Source: Hyphomonas polymorpha PS728 (lineage in GTDB: Bacteria; Pseudomonadota; Alphaproteobacteria; Caulobacterales; Hyphomonadaceae). Taken from it: 64,000 nucleotides of DNA. The notes below the pieces were generated by a model. The model saw nothing but the letters and a program-made list of their open reading frames with translations, was not told the origin of the DNA and made no database searches. The stretch lies in NCBI RefSeq assembly GCF_000685315.1, contig NZ_ARYM01000018.1, positions 17,561 to 81,560 on the forward strand, read 5' to 3'. Position numbers and translations under genes: made by a program. Shown here in pieces: positions 28,536 through 36,987 of the stretch. Numbering within the stretch: position 1 is the first letter of the stretch; each line of letters opens with the position of its first letter.

Positions 28536-30143
28536 CTACTCTTCCATAAAGCCCACAGGGGCACGATATTCGTCAGCCTTGATGGGGGCGCCATCGCGGC
28601 CATAGGTTTCATTCAGCTTGCCGAAGAAAATGGTCTTTGCGTCCGAGGCGTTGGCATAACCGTCGGCGGGCGATTTCATGTTCGCCTTGCTGGCCGGGCC
28701 GACGAGATAGGGCGTCACCATCACGACCAGTTCGGTTTCATCCGAGAGGAAATCCCGCGACTGGAACAGGGCGCCCAGAATTGGCAGCTTCTTGAGACCA
28801 GGCAGCTGGTCGACAGTCTGGCGGTCCTTCACCGAAATGAGACCCGCCATCATCATCGAGCCTCCCGAAGGAAGTTCGACCACGGACTCTGCCCGCCGTA
28901 CCGAAAGGGCTGGCAGGGTGGCGCCCTGAATAATCGTGGTGTTGCCGTCCGGATCGGTAAAGGTCTGCGCCGCGCCCTGGAAGGCGCCTTGTGAAGTCAG
29001 CTCGGATACTTCAGTCGACACTTTCAGCGAGATGCGCCCCTCGGAGAGGACAACCGGCGTGAAGGCAAGGCCAACTCCGTAAGGTTTGAACTCCACCGTG
29101 ATCTGGCCATTCTGGTTCTGGCCGACCGGCACCGGGAACTCGCCGCCCGCGAGGAATTTCGCGCTCTCGCCCGACATTGCCACGATGTTGGGCTCTGCCA
29201 GTGTACGGACAATGCCAATACGCTCCATCGCATCGATTGCCGCCCCGACAGAGGACTGCAAGCGGCCATTATTGTAGTTGGTGTAGCCCGTTTTCAGAGA
29301 CACCCCGCCCAGAGCCTGGCCCTGAACGTTGAAACCATTGGACGCGCTTCCGGAGAAGGAATTGGTGAAGGGGCTGTCGGGCTGGAGCATCTCGACGGCA
29401 TTGCCCTGTCCGGTGGTATTGTACTGCCCCGTATCCGGATCAAAGAACAAGGGCAGGCCGCCCTGGAACACCTGCTGCAGCGACTGGCTGGCAAGTTCTC
29501 CAAAGCTGGTGGAGCCGGAAAGATTGATCCCCAGCTGCTTGATTACGCTGCGCTGCATCTCGACGATGCGCACTTCAAGCAGAACCTGATCCGCCGCGTT
29601 GACGTTCAGCATATTGACGATCTGAAGGCTGCCGCCGGCAGCCGCTTCCGGGAAGAAGGCCTTGACCAGACGGCTGACCTGATCGGACTGGGAGAGATTA
29701 TCCACCATCCCGGTCAAGATGATGCTGCCATTGATGCTTTCAATCTTTACCCGCGCATCGGGAACATGCCGGGAAATGGTGTCCTCAAGGGAAGCAAGAT
29801 CGGTTTCAACGGAAATGTTGAGGTCGAGCAGCGTGCGCCCTGCCCGGTCGAAGATCAGCGCATTGGTCTGGCCGAACCGGATACCGCGGAAAATGATCCG
29901 CTGCGCGGTCTGGACAACGGCGTCTGCGATCTCGGGATTGGAAATCACCACATCGGCGGCTGGCGCTTCCAGATCGACGATCATCGACTTGTCGACCCCG
30001 AGCGTCACCCGGCGGGAAACGGCCTGGTCGCCCGGCTTCGTGATGCTGGTTCCCATCCCGTTCGGCACGGTCTGGGCCACCGCCAGCGGGCCTGCTGCGA
30101 TTGTAATGAGGGTAGCGCAGGTCAGCGCCTTCATCATGCGCAT
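28536..30143 (-). CDS. cpaC: Flp pilus secretin CpaC/RcpA
   Basis: The outer-membrane channel for the Flp pilus. The 535-residue protein has a signal peptide (MRMMKALTCATLITIAAG...), a pilus-assembly N-domain (~35-105, VDKSMIVDLEAPAADVVISN), a BON-like domain (~110-175, GSIILTGMVDN) and the secretin domain (~190-510), which includes VLLEVRIVEMQR, the gate region and EKVG-type end GLISVKDRQTVDQLPGLKKLPILGALF. It follows cpaB with a 2-nt gap, so the two are surely co-transcribed. Confidence 0.95.
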   Translation of the reverse strand: MRMMKALTCATLITIAAGPLAVAQTVPNGMGTSITKPGDQAVSRRVTLGVDKSMIVDLEAPAADVVISNPEIADAVVQTAQRIIFRGIRFGQTNALIFDRAGRTLLDLNISVETDLASLEDTISRHVPDARVKIESINGSIILTGMVDNLSQSDQVSRLVKAFFPEAAAGGSLQIVNMLNVNAADQVLLEVRIVEMQRSVIKQLGINLSGSTSFGELASQSLQQVFQGGLPLFFDPDTGQYNTTGQGNAVEMLQPDSPFTNSFSGSASNGFNVQGQALGGVSLKTGYTNYNNGRLQSSVGAAIDAMERIGIVRTLAEPNIVAMSGESAKFLAGGEFPVPVGQNQNGQITVEFKPYGVGLAFTPVVLSEGRISLKVSTEVSELTSQGAFQGAAQTFTDPDGNTTIIQGATLPALSVRRAESVVELPSGGSMMMAGLISVKDRQTVDQLPGLKKLPILGALFQSRDFLSDETELVVMVTPYLVGPASKANMKSPADGYANASDAKTIFFGKLNETYGRDGAPIKADEYRAPVGFMEE

Positions 30144-30145
30144 AA

Positions 30146-30991
30146 TCAGTTGCTCCCCATGGCCGTAAGGGTCGGCCTGCTGTTGCGAATAATCATCACG
30201 GCGCTGCCGGCATCGTCGCCGCCATTCAGCTCGAGGCGCGGCGTGCGCGCGGCGCTGACGGCTTCCTCGCTGAGCGGACGCAGTGCGAGGGAAAGCTGTC
30301 CCTTGCTTTGCGACAGGGCCACCAGCTCTGCTTCGGAGGGGGTTACCTCAAGCGTTGCGGTGCGGCCGATACGCGTGGACTCTTCCGGCGCGCCGGGTGC
30401 ATAGGCCTGGTCAATCGCCAGCACACGCACATTCTGAAGGATGATCTTGGAAACGGTGCGCTCTTCCGTCAGGCCATTATTGGCGGTCGGCTTCTGTTCA
30501 TAGGTAAGGATCAGATCCACCCGGTCATTGGGCAGAATGAAGCCCCCCGAGGCAGACTCAGGCGATATACCAACCGAGACAGCGCGCATGTCTGCGCCCA
30601 TCAACACCGGCAGAAGGCCCGCCTCGCCGCGCTTGACGATGCGCTGGGGCATCAGGGGTTCCCGCTTGTAGACCGGCATTTTTACAACTGCGCCTGCGAT
30701 GTCCTCGATCGCATTCGGGGCCGCCGCTTCGGTATACTGACCTTCGACAACGCCCTTCTCAGGCCAGACCGACCATTGGAGGTCTTCGGCCTTAATCTGT
30801 TCACCGATGGCGAAGTCCCGCTTGGCGGTCAGAACCTTGATCTCGGAGACCTGTTCTGTCTGGACGATGGTGTTGTCGCGGGTCACCGTCTCGGTGACGA
30901 CCTGCGGCTGGCTCATGCGGCTTACAAGCAGGGCTGCCCCGCCGGCTGCCACAAGCGCCAGCAACAGGATAATAATGCGTATCGGCGACAT
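30146..30991 (-). CDS. cpaB: Pilus assembly protein CpaB/RcpC
   Basis: A 281-residue periplasmic protein with an N-terminal membrane anchor (~5-24). It has a SAF/beta-clip domain (~55-120, AKRDFAIGEQIKAEDLQWSVWP) and an RcpC-type domain (~130-240, VGISPESASGGFILPNDRVDLILT). It stabilises the secretin complex and may bind peptidoglycan. It is the first gene of the cpaB-cpaC block, 98 nt downstream of cpaA; a perfect 8-bp inverted repeat lies 23-48 nt upstream of its ATG. Confidence 0.92.
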   Translation of the reverse strand: MSPIRIIILLLALVAAGGAALLVSRMSQPQVVTETVTRDNTIVQTEQVSEIKVLTAKRDFAIGEQIKAEDLQWSVWPEKGVVEGQYTEAAAPNAIEDIAGAVVKMPVYKREPLMPQRIVKRGEAGLLPVLMGADMRAVSVGISPESASGGFILPNDRVDLILTYEQKPTANNGLTEERTVSKIILQNVRVLAIDQAYAPGAPEESTRIGRTATLEVTPSEAELVALSQSKGQLSLALRPLSEEAVSAARTPRLELNGGDDAGSAVMIIRNSRPTLTAMGSN

Positions 30992-31013
30992 GCGGCGCCT
31001 CTCCCTCCCAATT

Positions 31014-31039
31014 CCGTATGCAAAGGTAAACGCATACGG
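31014..31039. promoter_or_regulatory. Perfect inverted repeat upstream of cpaB
   Basis: CCGTATGC (31014-31021) and GCATACGG (31032-31039) are exact reverse complements separated by 10 nt. The repeat lies in the 98-nt gap between cpaA and cpaB, 23 nt from the cpaB start. It could be an operator for a dimeric regulator, or an RNA hairpin that trims expression of cpaB onward relative to cpaA. No T run follows on the minus strand, so it is not an intrinsic terminator. Confidence 0.45.
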
Positions 31040-31089
31040 CCAGCCAGTTCATACTGTGGGGAAAATTGCACGCGCCGCCTAAAGGATCG

Positions 31090-31605
31090 TTAACCGGAAA
31101 TTCCAGCTGCAGCATAGAGGCCGGCCAGGAGGGAAGAGGCCGCGCCCGCCAGCAGGGCGCCGGCTGCAATCGCGACCCCGTAAGGTACGGGCGCCTTGGG
31201 ATGGAAGGGCGCGCGCATGAAGCCCGGAATGGTTTCGGCCGGGGCCGTGCGGCGCACCGCAAGAATCAGGGTGGCGAAGAGGCCGCCCGCAATCGCCATC
31301 TTGAAGGCAAACGGAAGCGCCGCTTCCGGCCCCATCCAGAGCACGACGGCGGGGATCATCTTGGCGTCCCCTCCCCCGAAAATGCGGAAGGCGAAGAGGC
31401 CAAAGGCGATCACGAAGGCCAGCCCCCCGGCCATCAGATGCCCCCCGATGATCTCCAGCGGCAGGCCGGACACGGCCGCCGCCGGAATGAACAGGCCGGC
31501 AAGGGTGAGGTTCAGCCAGTTGGGGATCTTCAGCTGGTTTACATCATAAAGCGCCGCCAGCACGCACAGGCAGAGGAAAAGAGCGGCGAGAACCATGAGC
31601 ACCAT
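31090..31605 (-). CDS. cpaA: Prepilin peptidase CpaA/TadV-type
   Basis: An inner-membrane aspartic protease that cleaves the leader of Flp pilin and the TadE-like pseudopilins. The ~171-residue A24 protein has the two catalytic aspartates: one in YDVNQLKIPNWLN after the first helices, and one in FGGGDAKMIPA. Five to six hydrophobic helices are visible. ATG 31605 is preferred because GGGAG precedes it by 7-8 nt; a longer frame back to 31686 lacks a ribosome site and would enter the flp terminator region. It is separated from flp by that terminator and followed by cpaB. Confidence 0.92.
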   Translation of the reverse strand: MVLMVLAALFLCLCVLAALYDVNQLKIPNWLNLTLAGLFIPAAAVSGLPLEIIGGHLMAGGLAFVIAFGLFAFRIFGGGDAKMIPAVVLWMGPEAALPFAFKMAIAGGLFATLILAVRRTAPAETIPGFMRAPFHPKAPVPYGVAIAAGALLAGAASSLLAGLYAAAGISG

Positions 31606-31690
31606 AAGACGTCTCCCAAAGATCGAGATCAGCAGCCGACCATGGCGCAAAAGCCTGAAAGAAGCCTTGAGGCGCTTGGAGCGCATGCCG

Positions 31691-31725
31691 AAATGAAAAG
31701 AGCCGCCGGACGAACCGGCGGCTCT
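31691..31725 (-). terminator. Intrinsic terminator after flp pilin gene
   Basis: On the minus strand AGAGCCGCCGG, loop TTCGT and CCGGCGGCTCT form a perfect 11-bp stem followed by a short T run (stem at 31699-31725, T run at 31696-31699). It lies 23 nt past the flp stop and before cpaA. Such a strong hairpin should let the pilin be made in large excess over the assembly machine, by ending most transcripts after flp. Confidence 0.9.
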
Positions 31726-31748
31726 CTTAAACCATTGACTGGTTTTTA

Positions 31749-31922
31749 TTAGGTCGGGTCAGGACGATCAGCCAGTGCGCCGGAAACGTCATCGAAGGTA
31801 CCACGCGTTTCGGTACCAAGAGCCGAAACACCACCGATGATGGCGACAGCGATCAGAGCGGCGATCAGGCCGTACTCAATAGCGGTTGCGCCGGACTCGT
31901 CTTTCAGAAAACGTGCAAACAT
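31749..31922 (-). CDS. flp: Flp/Fap-type major pilin
   Basis: The 57-residue structural subunit of the Tad pilus (PilA in Caulobacter). The start is ATG 31922 with GGGAG 7 nt upstream. A short positive leader (MFARFLKDESG) is followed by the prepilin cleavage site Gly/Ala and the motif ATAIEYGLIAAL, with Glu at position +5 of the mature protein and the adjacent Tyr, the Flp hallmark. A single hydrophobic helix follows, then a small polar tail ending LADRPDPT. It is cleaved by CpaA just downstream. It stands first in the minus-strand pilus run and is isolated by the terminator at 31691-31725. Confidence 0.95.
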   Translation of the reverse strand: MFARFLKDESGATAIEYGLIAALIAVAIIGGVSALGTETRGTFDDVSGALADRPDPT

Positions 31923-32207
31923 TGGAAACTCCCATCATGCGTTTGACAGTTCCGGCTAGAAACTTTTATTCCCGGAACAGGGATAGTTCTACACGAGCAA
32001 CTTTGAGATCTCGTTTCCGGAGTCAGAAAATTCATGAAGCGAAATCAGGGGGTTGTTTACTGATTACGCCGCAGCAAGCCTGGGCCCTACGCGCGCGCGA
32101 TTCCTTATATATATACCTTGAAAATCCCCCTTCCCGGCGGAATGCGTTAGCCATGCCGGCGGGGCATTAGGAAATAGGAAACCAAAATAGGCGAGGTTCC
32201 GGAAAAC
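31923..32207. promoter_or_regulatory. Divergent promoter region of the pilus locus
   Basis: These 285 nt separate the flp pilin (minus) from the plus-strand pilus genes. The stretch is AT-richer than its surroundings and includes TTATATATATACC at 32105-32117, the best candidate -10-like patch for either direction. A small inverted repeat ATGCC/GGCAT (32153-32157 and 32163-32167) lies before the plus-strand gene. I searched for the CtrA TTAA-N7-TTAA pattern that drives pilA in Caulobacter and for a sigma-54 GG/GC pair, and found neither in good form. No gene is evident in this stretch. Confidence 0.45.
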
Positions 32208-32672
32208 ATGCGCCGGAGTTTCCGTATAATGAAGATCCTCGTGAAGCCTGCCCTTGCTGCTCTCGCCAGCCTGGTTCTCTCCGGCGCCGCCCTGGCACAG
32301 CACTTGTCCATCGAGGCTTCAAAAACCGTGCCCCTGCGCCTTTCCGGCCCTGCCTCCAGCATCGTGGTGGGCAACAAGAACATTGCCGATGTCGCCGTGC
32401 ATGACGAGCGGCTGATCTTCGTGACAGGCAAGAGCTATGGCACCACCAATCTGATGGTGTTCAACAAGGCCGGCGAAGAGGTTTACAGCGCCGAAGTGGT
32501 CGTCACCGCCAATTCATCCAACCTGGTGACCATCAACCGCGCCGGCCAGAACCAGACTTATGATTGCGCCCCGGTCTGCCGGTCAGCGCTGACGCTGGGG
32601 GATGATCCGGCCTATTTCTCCGGCCTCATGCAGCAGCAGCTGCAAGCCCAGGCCTTGACCGAAGGCAACTGA
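32208..32672 (+). CDS. Orphan secretin N-domain protein of the Tad locus
   Basis: A ~154-residue exported protein. A signal peptide (cleavage near GAALAQ) precedes a domain like the N-terminal pilus-assembly domain of CpaC: EASKTVPLRLSGPASSIVVG, NKNIADVAVHDERLIFVTGK, and SYGTTNLMVFNKAGEEV. The same residues occur in CpaC at ~35-105, but there is no secretin body. The tail is Gln-rich and holds a cysteine pair (DCAPVCRS). Family knowledge places such T2SS/T3SS_pil_N proteins in Tad loci as accessory secretin-interacting factors; the exact role here is inferred. ATG 32229, with GGAG 10 nt upstream, is an equally good start. It is followed by the two TadE-like genes on the same strand. Confidence 0.78.
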   Translation: MRRSFRIMKILVKPALAALASLVLSGAALAQHLSIEASKTVPLRLSGPASSIVVGNKNIADVAVHDERLIFVTGKSYGTTNLMVFNKAGEEVYSAEVVVTANSSNLVTINRAGQNQTYDCAPVCRSALTLGDDPAYFSGLMQQQLQAQALTEGN

Positions 32673-32774
32673 CCGCCAACCAGGCGATGCGTAAAATTGC
32701 ATCGACCTGATCAACGGGCCACAAACCGGAACATGATAAAGCTTCAGGCTGATCCCATTGGGGGGAATAGCCTG

Positions 32775-33341
32775 ATGATGCCCAGCATCCGATATAGCCT
32801 TGCGATGCGCCTTAAGGCGCGTTTTCGCGATTATGCCAACGACCATCGCGGCATCGCTGCGGTGGAGTTTGCGCTGATCGCCGCTCCCTTCTTTTTCCTG
32901 ATCTTTGGCCTGCTGGAAGTCTGCATGATCTTCATCATGGCGGCGATCCTTGACCATGGAATTGCCGATGCCGCCCGGCCGCTGCGCACGGGCGCTGTGC
33001 AGCAGGCGGGCATGACACCTGAAGAGTTCCGGGAACTGCTCTGCAGTGAACTGATGGGTATGATGGACTGCCAGAACCGCCTTTATTTCGACGTCCAGAC
33101 CATCGATGGCTTCAACCTCGTACCAACGGGCTCACCTCTAAACGACGCGGGCGCCATCAATGGCGAGGAATTCGGGTTCATTCCGGGCGGCCCCAACGAT
33201 ATCGTGGCCGTGCGCGTATTCTATGAGTGGAATCTGATGACTCCCGGTCTCACCGCCCCCCTCGCCAACATGGCCGGCCACAAACACCTGATCCAGTCCA
33301 ATGTAGTGTTCCGCAACGAGCCCTTCGGGAGCGAATCCTAA
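32775..33341 (+). CDS. tadE: TadE-like minor pilin (pseudopilin)
   Basis: A ~188-residue protein of the Flp pilus. A positively charged leader ends in DHRG, and the mature part opens IAAVEFALIAAPFFFLIFGL, a pilin-type cleavage site with Glu at +5 and a long helix, as in TadE. CpaA is the expected peptidase. The remaining ~110 residues form a periplasmic domain. The frame extends back to TTG 32697, but ATG 32775 (GGGGG 9 nt upstream) or ATG 32778 fits better. Its stop overlaps the next start by one base. Confidence 0.88.
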   Translation: MMPSIRYSLAMRLKARFRDYANDHRGIAAVEFALIAAPFFFLIFGLLEVCMIFIMAAILDHGIADAARPLRTGAVQQAGMTPEEFRELLCSELMGMMDCQNRLYFDVQTIDGFNLVPTGSPLNDAGAINGEEFGFIPGGPNDIVAVRVFYEWNLMTPGLTAPLANMAGHKHLIQSNVVFRNEPFGSES

Positions 33342-33961
33342 TGCTGCTCAATCACTATTTCAAAGCCCGCCTGGAGCGGAAGAACGCGCCCCGGCGGCTT
33401 GGCCTGAAAAGCCTTCTTCGCAATGAGGATGGAGTTTCGGCCGTCGAGTTTGCCTTTATCGCGCCCCTCCTAGTGCTGATCTTCTTCGGCTGTATCGAGC
33501 TGAGCTTCATGATGCGCGCCGATCGCCGCGTCACCGCGACAGCCTCCAGCCTGGGGGATCTCACCTCACGCCTTGCTTCGGTATCCGATGAGGACATGCG
33601 AGAGCTCTACAACGCCGCCACGGTGATGATGCAGCCCTATCAGGCATCGGAAACCCGTATGCGGATTACATCCATCGTCGATAACGGCAATGGCCAGAAG
33701 CGGGTTGCCTGGTCAGACGGGTACAAGATGGAGCCACGCGTGGTCAATTCCATCGTGCCGGTGCCGGAGGGCATTGTGCCCCAGCCCGGTTCGGTGATCC
33801 TGACCGAGATCGAGTATGACTACACAAGCGGCTTCAGCGTGGTGATCGATACATCGATCACGATGAGCGACACCTTCTATCTCCGCCCCCGGCGCGTTTC
33901 GAACATCGAACGCATCCGCCAAGGCGGCAGTGGCCCGCCTGCCTTCGGCCCATCGAGCTGA
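33341..33961 (+). CDS. TadE/TadF-like minor pilin (pseudopilin)
   Basis: A 206-residue protein with the same pilin-like N terminus as its neighbour: basic leader, then EDG/VSAVEFAFIAPLLVLIFFG with Glu at +5. The longer leader and body make it the second TadE-family subunit, the role taken by TadF or CpaK/CpaL-type proteins elsewhere. ATG 33341 shares its first base with the TAA of the upstream gene (TAATG), so they are coupled; the longer frame back to 33227 lies inside that gene. It ends 4 nt from the convergent transporter gene. Confidence 0.85.
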   Translation: MLLNHYFKARLERKNAPRRLGLKSLLRNEDGVSAVEFAFIAPLLVLIFFGCIELSFMMRADRRVTATASSLGDLTSRLASVSDEDMRELYNAATVMMQPYQASETRMRITSIVDNGNGQKRVAWSDGYKMEPRVVNSIVPVPEGIVPQPGSVILTEIEYDYTSGFSVVIDTSITMSDTFYLRPRRVSNIERIRQGGSGPPAFGPSS

Positions 33962-33965
33962 GAAG

Positions 33966-35453
33966 CTAGGCGGCGCGCCGCGCCGGCGGATCAGACTTGA
34001 CCGTCAGCAACACCGCGAGCCCGAGGAAGAACAGCAGCGCGATGGCCGACATGCCGATCCGCTGATCGCCTGACCAGCGCGTGAACTGCTCGATCAGCAG
34101 TGGCCCGAGCCAGACCGTCACCGTTCCGGCAATCGCGAACAGGCCGAAGAATTCGCCCCGCATATGCGCCGGCGCGACATGGATCAGCATCGACCGGCTC
34201 GAGGAAATGTTCGCCGTGGCGAAGATGGCAATCAGCGCGCCTTGGAACAGATAGATAAGATCCGATGAGCCGGAGAAGAATGGCGCGTCCCATACCTTTA
34301 CGTTTGGCACCAGGCCGAAGAAGGCAGAGTCTCGCGTGACCGAAAGACCGAGGAACAGGATCAGCACAATCGCGGCGATCTCGACGATCAGCGCATTCTT
34401 GGGACCGAGCCGCTGGTCCAGCCAACCACCGAAGATGCCGCCCGCCACGCCCCAGGCCGAGGCCCAGATGGCGTAGATGGTCAACTCGATCAGGCCCCAG
34501 CCGAGGAACAGGCTGACATACACCGCGCCGATGGTCAGCAGCGCGAACATCCCGTCCGCATAGATGGTCCGGGCAATGAGGAATTTGAACGCCTCGCGGT
34601 GATGCGCCGCCTGGCGAATGGTGCGGACCACGCCCTGGGCGCCTTCCCGGATCGCGCGTACCGGCGAAGTGCCCCGTACGCCCGTATCCCTCGCATAGAG
34701 GAAAAACGGGATCATCGAGGCCAGCATCCAGACCCCGCAGATCGGCCCGGCAATGCGAAACTGTTCGTACTGGGCCGGATCAATTCCAAACAAGGGGGCG
34801 GAAAAGGGCCAGCCAAGCACCTCCGGCAGCGCAAACATGAACACGATGGCGACAAACATCAGCGTCGCCATGCCATTGCCGAGCGCAAGGCCAAGTCCCG
34901 ATACGGCCGGCAAAGCGTCCAGCCGCGCCGCATCCGGCAGCATCGAATTGTGCGCCACCTCGCTATAGCTGTAGCAGACATAGGCGATGATCAGCAGCGA
35001 CATGATCGCGCCGGTCGAGAGGCCGACCGGTCCCGGAATGGCCCACCAGAGGGAAATTCCCACCAGCGAGATCAGCGACAGGCAAAAGAAGATCAGCGGC
35101 TTGCGGCGCAGGCCCCGGTCGAACGCGGCGCCGAGGAAGGGCGCGGTCAGGGCAGCGATATAGCCTGCCGTCTTGGAAAGATTGGCAACCATCGCCTGGC
35201 CTTCGGCGCCCGCAACGCGGCGGGCCTCCTCAGGCGAGAGCCCATCCAGCTTGCCGCTGGCGAGAATGTCGGCGCCGACAATGTCCCGCGCGAAATACGG
35301 CGCGAACACATAGATGACGATCAGGATGTAGTAGGGATTGCGCGCCGCCTCAAACCAGGCCCAGGAGAAGCCGGTCTTGCCGAGCGCGCCTCCTTCTCCC
35401 TTGTGAGTATGAGCCAGGTTGCCGCCACCGGCATCCACAATCGCTTGCGCCAT
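33966..35453 (-). CDS. MFS transporter, UMF1/Atg22-like family
   Basis: A ~495-residue inner-membrane carrier with about twelve helices. The region NPYYILIVIYVFAPYFA near the N terminus, the motif AIAGTVTVWLGPLLIEQFTRWSGDQRIG near the C terminus and the short loops are typical of UMF1/Atg22-type MFS proteins, whose substrates in bacteria are unknown. ATG 35453 is chosen because GGGAGG lies 6 nt upstream; longer starts up to 35513 have none. It lies 93 nt downstream of murC on the same strand, where other alphaproteobacteria usually have murB. Confidence 0.82.
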   Translation of the reverse strand: MAQAIVDAGGGNLAHTHKGEGGALGKTGFSWAWFEAARNPYYILIVIYVFAPYFARDIVGADILASGKLDGLSPEEARRVAGAEGQAMVANLSKTAGYIAALTAPFLGAAFDRGLRRKPLIFFCLSLISLVGISLWWAIPGPVGLSTGAIMSLLIIAYVCYSYSEVAHNSMLPDAARLDALPAVSGLGLALGNGMATLMFVAIVFMFALPEVLGWPFSAPLFGIDPAQYEQFRIAGPICGVWMLASMIPFFLYARDTGVRGTSPVRAIREGAQGVVRTIRQAAHHREAFKFLIARTIYADGMFALLTIGAVYVSLFLGWGLIELTIYAIWASAWGVAGGIFGGWLDQRLGPKNALIVEIAAIVLILFLGLSVTRDSAFFGLVPNVKVWDAPFFSGSSDLIYLFQGALIAIFATANISSSRSMLIHVAPAHMRGEFFGLFAIAGTVTVWLGPLLIEQFTRWSGDQRIGMSAIALLFFLGLAVLLTVKSDPPARRAA

Positions 35454-35546
35454 TCGCATCCTCCCGGCGCGTGTGCTCCGCGCGTTGTGCGGCGAGACTA
35501 GTCGCAATTGCACAAAGCGGAAGGCGGTTTTGTCTGTGACCCAGCG

Positions 35547-36971
35547 TCAGCCCTGAAGCTTGCCGGCAAGCTCCCCGGCATAGCGGGTGATGTCCCCTGC
35601 TCCCAGGCAGACAACCATCGCGCCCGGCCCCGCCAGCGCCTTGACCGCTTCGGGCAGATCGGCGAGCGACGACAATGCCTGCGCGCTGCGATGGCCGTGG
35701 CGCTGGATGGAGCGGACAAGGGCTTCGTGCGTGATGCCGGGTATAGGCGTCTCGCCCGCCTCATAGACAGGGGCGACCAGAACATGATCGGCCTGATCGA
35801 AGCAGCGGGAAAATTCCTCAAAGAGGTCGCTCAGCCGCGAATACCGGTGGGGCTGGCAGACAGCGATCAGCGTGCGGTCGCCCTGCATGGCGCGCCCGGC
35901 CTTGAGCACCGCGGCAATCTCGACCGGGTGGTGGCCGTAATCATCGATGATCTTCACCGGATCCTGCCCCGCAGCGGGCACCCAGTCGCCCACCGGCGTA
36001 AAGCGCCGCTTCACGCCGCCAAACTTTGCCAGCGAGCCCCGGATCTGGTCATCACTCGCGCCGAGTTCGAGCGCCACGGTGATGGCCGCCAGCGCGTTCT
36101 GGACGTTATGCTCGCCCGCCATCGGCAGGGTCAGCCCTGCGATCCGGCGGGGCGGCTCGCCGGCCCCGCGCCGGATTTCGACGTCGAAATGCGCGCCGGA
36201 AAGATCGGTGCGCAGGCTCACCGCGCGCACATCGGCCTGCAGGTTGAACCCATAGGTGATGCGCCGCCGGTCGGTGACGCGGGCAGCCAGCGCCTGTACT
36301 TCAGGGTGATCCGTACAGAGAACAGCAAAGCCATAGAAGGGCAGGTTCTCGACAAAGGTGTCGAACGCCTCGCGCAGATTTTCCATGGTGCCGTAATGGT
36401 CCATATGCTCGGGGTCGATATTGGTGACGATAGCGCAGGTGGGGTGAAGCTTGGCGAAGGTGCCATCGCTCTCATCGCTTTCCACCACCATCCAGTCGCT
36501 TTCGCCCGCCTTATAGTTTGAGCCATAGGCATGGATGATGCCGCCATTGATGACCGTCGGGTCAATGCCCGCCCCGTCCAGCAGGCAGGCGACCAGCGAG
36601 GTGGTGGTCGTCTTGCCATGCGTGCCAGCAATGCAGACGGTGTATTTGAGGCGGGTGATCTCGGCCAGCATATTGGCCCGGCGCACAACCGGGATGCCTG
36701 CAGCGCGCGCGGCCTGCACTTCCGGATTATCGCGGCGGATAGCGGTGGAGATGATCACCGTGCCCGCGCCGGTCACATTCTCGGCTTTGTGGCCGATGAA
36801 CACTTTCACCCCGCGCGCCCGCAGGCGCTCGACATTGGCGCTGTCGGCCACGTCCGAGCCCTGAACCTCATAGCCCATGGTCAGCATCACATCGGCAATG
36901 CCCGACATACCGATGCCGCCGATGCCGACGATATGCGCCGGGCCTACCGGAAACGGGGTTGGGGTGGTCAT
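35547..36971 (-). CDS. murC: UDP-N-acetylmuramate--L-alanine ligase
   Basis: Adds L-alanine to UDP-MurNAc, the first amino acid of the peptidoglycan stem. The 474-residue Mur ligase shows the three domains: N-terminal UDP-binding ([17 protein letters not shown]), the ATP-binding core with [17 protein letters not shown] (P-loop) and the central [10 protein letters not shown], and a C-terminal domain with [14 protein letters not shown]. It is the last gene of the dcw run, 16 nt after the small membrane protein gene. The cluster ends here: murB, ddl, ftsQ, ftsA and ftsZ do not follow. Confidence 0.97.
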   Translation of the reverse strand: MTTPTPFPVGPAHIVGIGGIGMSGIADVMLTMGYEVQGSDVADSANVERLRARGVKVFIGHKAENVTGAGTVIISTAIRRDNPEVQAARAAGIPVVRRANMLAEITRLKYTVCIAGTHGKTTTTSLVACLLDGAGIDPTVINGGIIHAYGSNYKAGESDWMVVESDESDGTFAKLHPTCAIVTNIDPEHMDHYGTMENLREAFDTFVENLPFYGFAVLCTDHPEVQALAARVTDRRRITYGFNLQADVRAVSLRTDLSGAHFDVEIRRGAGEPPRRIAGLTLPMAGEHNVQNALAAITVALELGASDDQIRGSLAKFGGVKRRFTPVGDWVPAAGQDPVKIIDDYGHHPVEIAAVLKAGRAMQGDRTLIAVCQPHRYSRLSDLFEEFSRCFDQADHVLVAPVYEAGETPIPGITHEALVRSIQRHGHRSAQALSSLADLPEAVKALAGPGAMVVCLGAGDITRYAGELAGKLQG

Positions 36972-36987
36972 GGCAAACCTCGCGCCT

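Noticed and set aside
28523..28612. Longer start for cpaD
   Set aside because: It would overlap the end of cpaC and bury the lipoprotein signal peptide; ATG 28522 gives a clean lipobox.
31923..32207. CtrA or sigma-54 promoter for flp
   Set aside because: No TTAA-N7-TTAA and no GG-N10-GC pair in suitable form was found on the flp strand, despite Caulobacter precedent for CtrA control of pilA.
32685..32704. CGATGC/GCATCG inverted repeat before the TadE gene
   Set aside because: Stem of only 6 bp with an 8-nt loop and no T run; the spacing suggests nothing specific.
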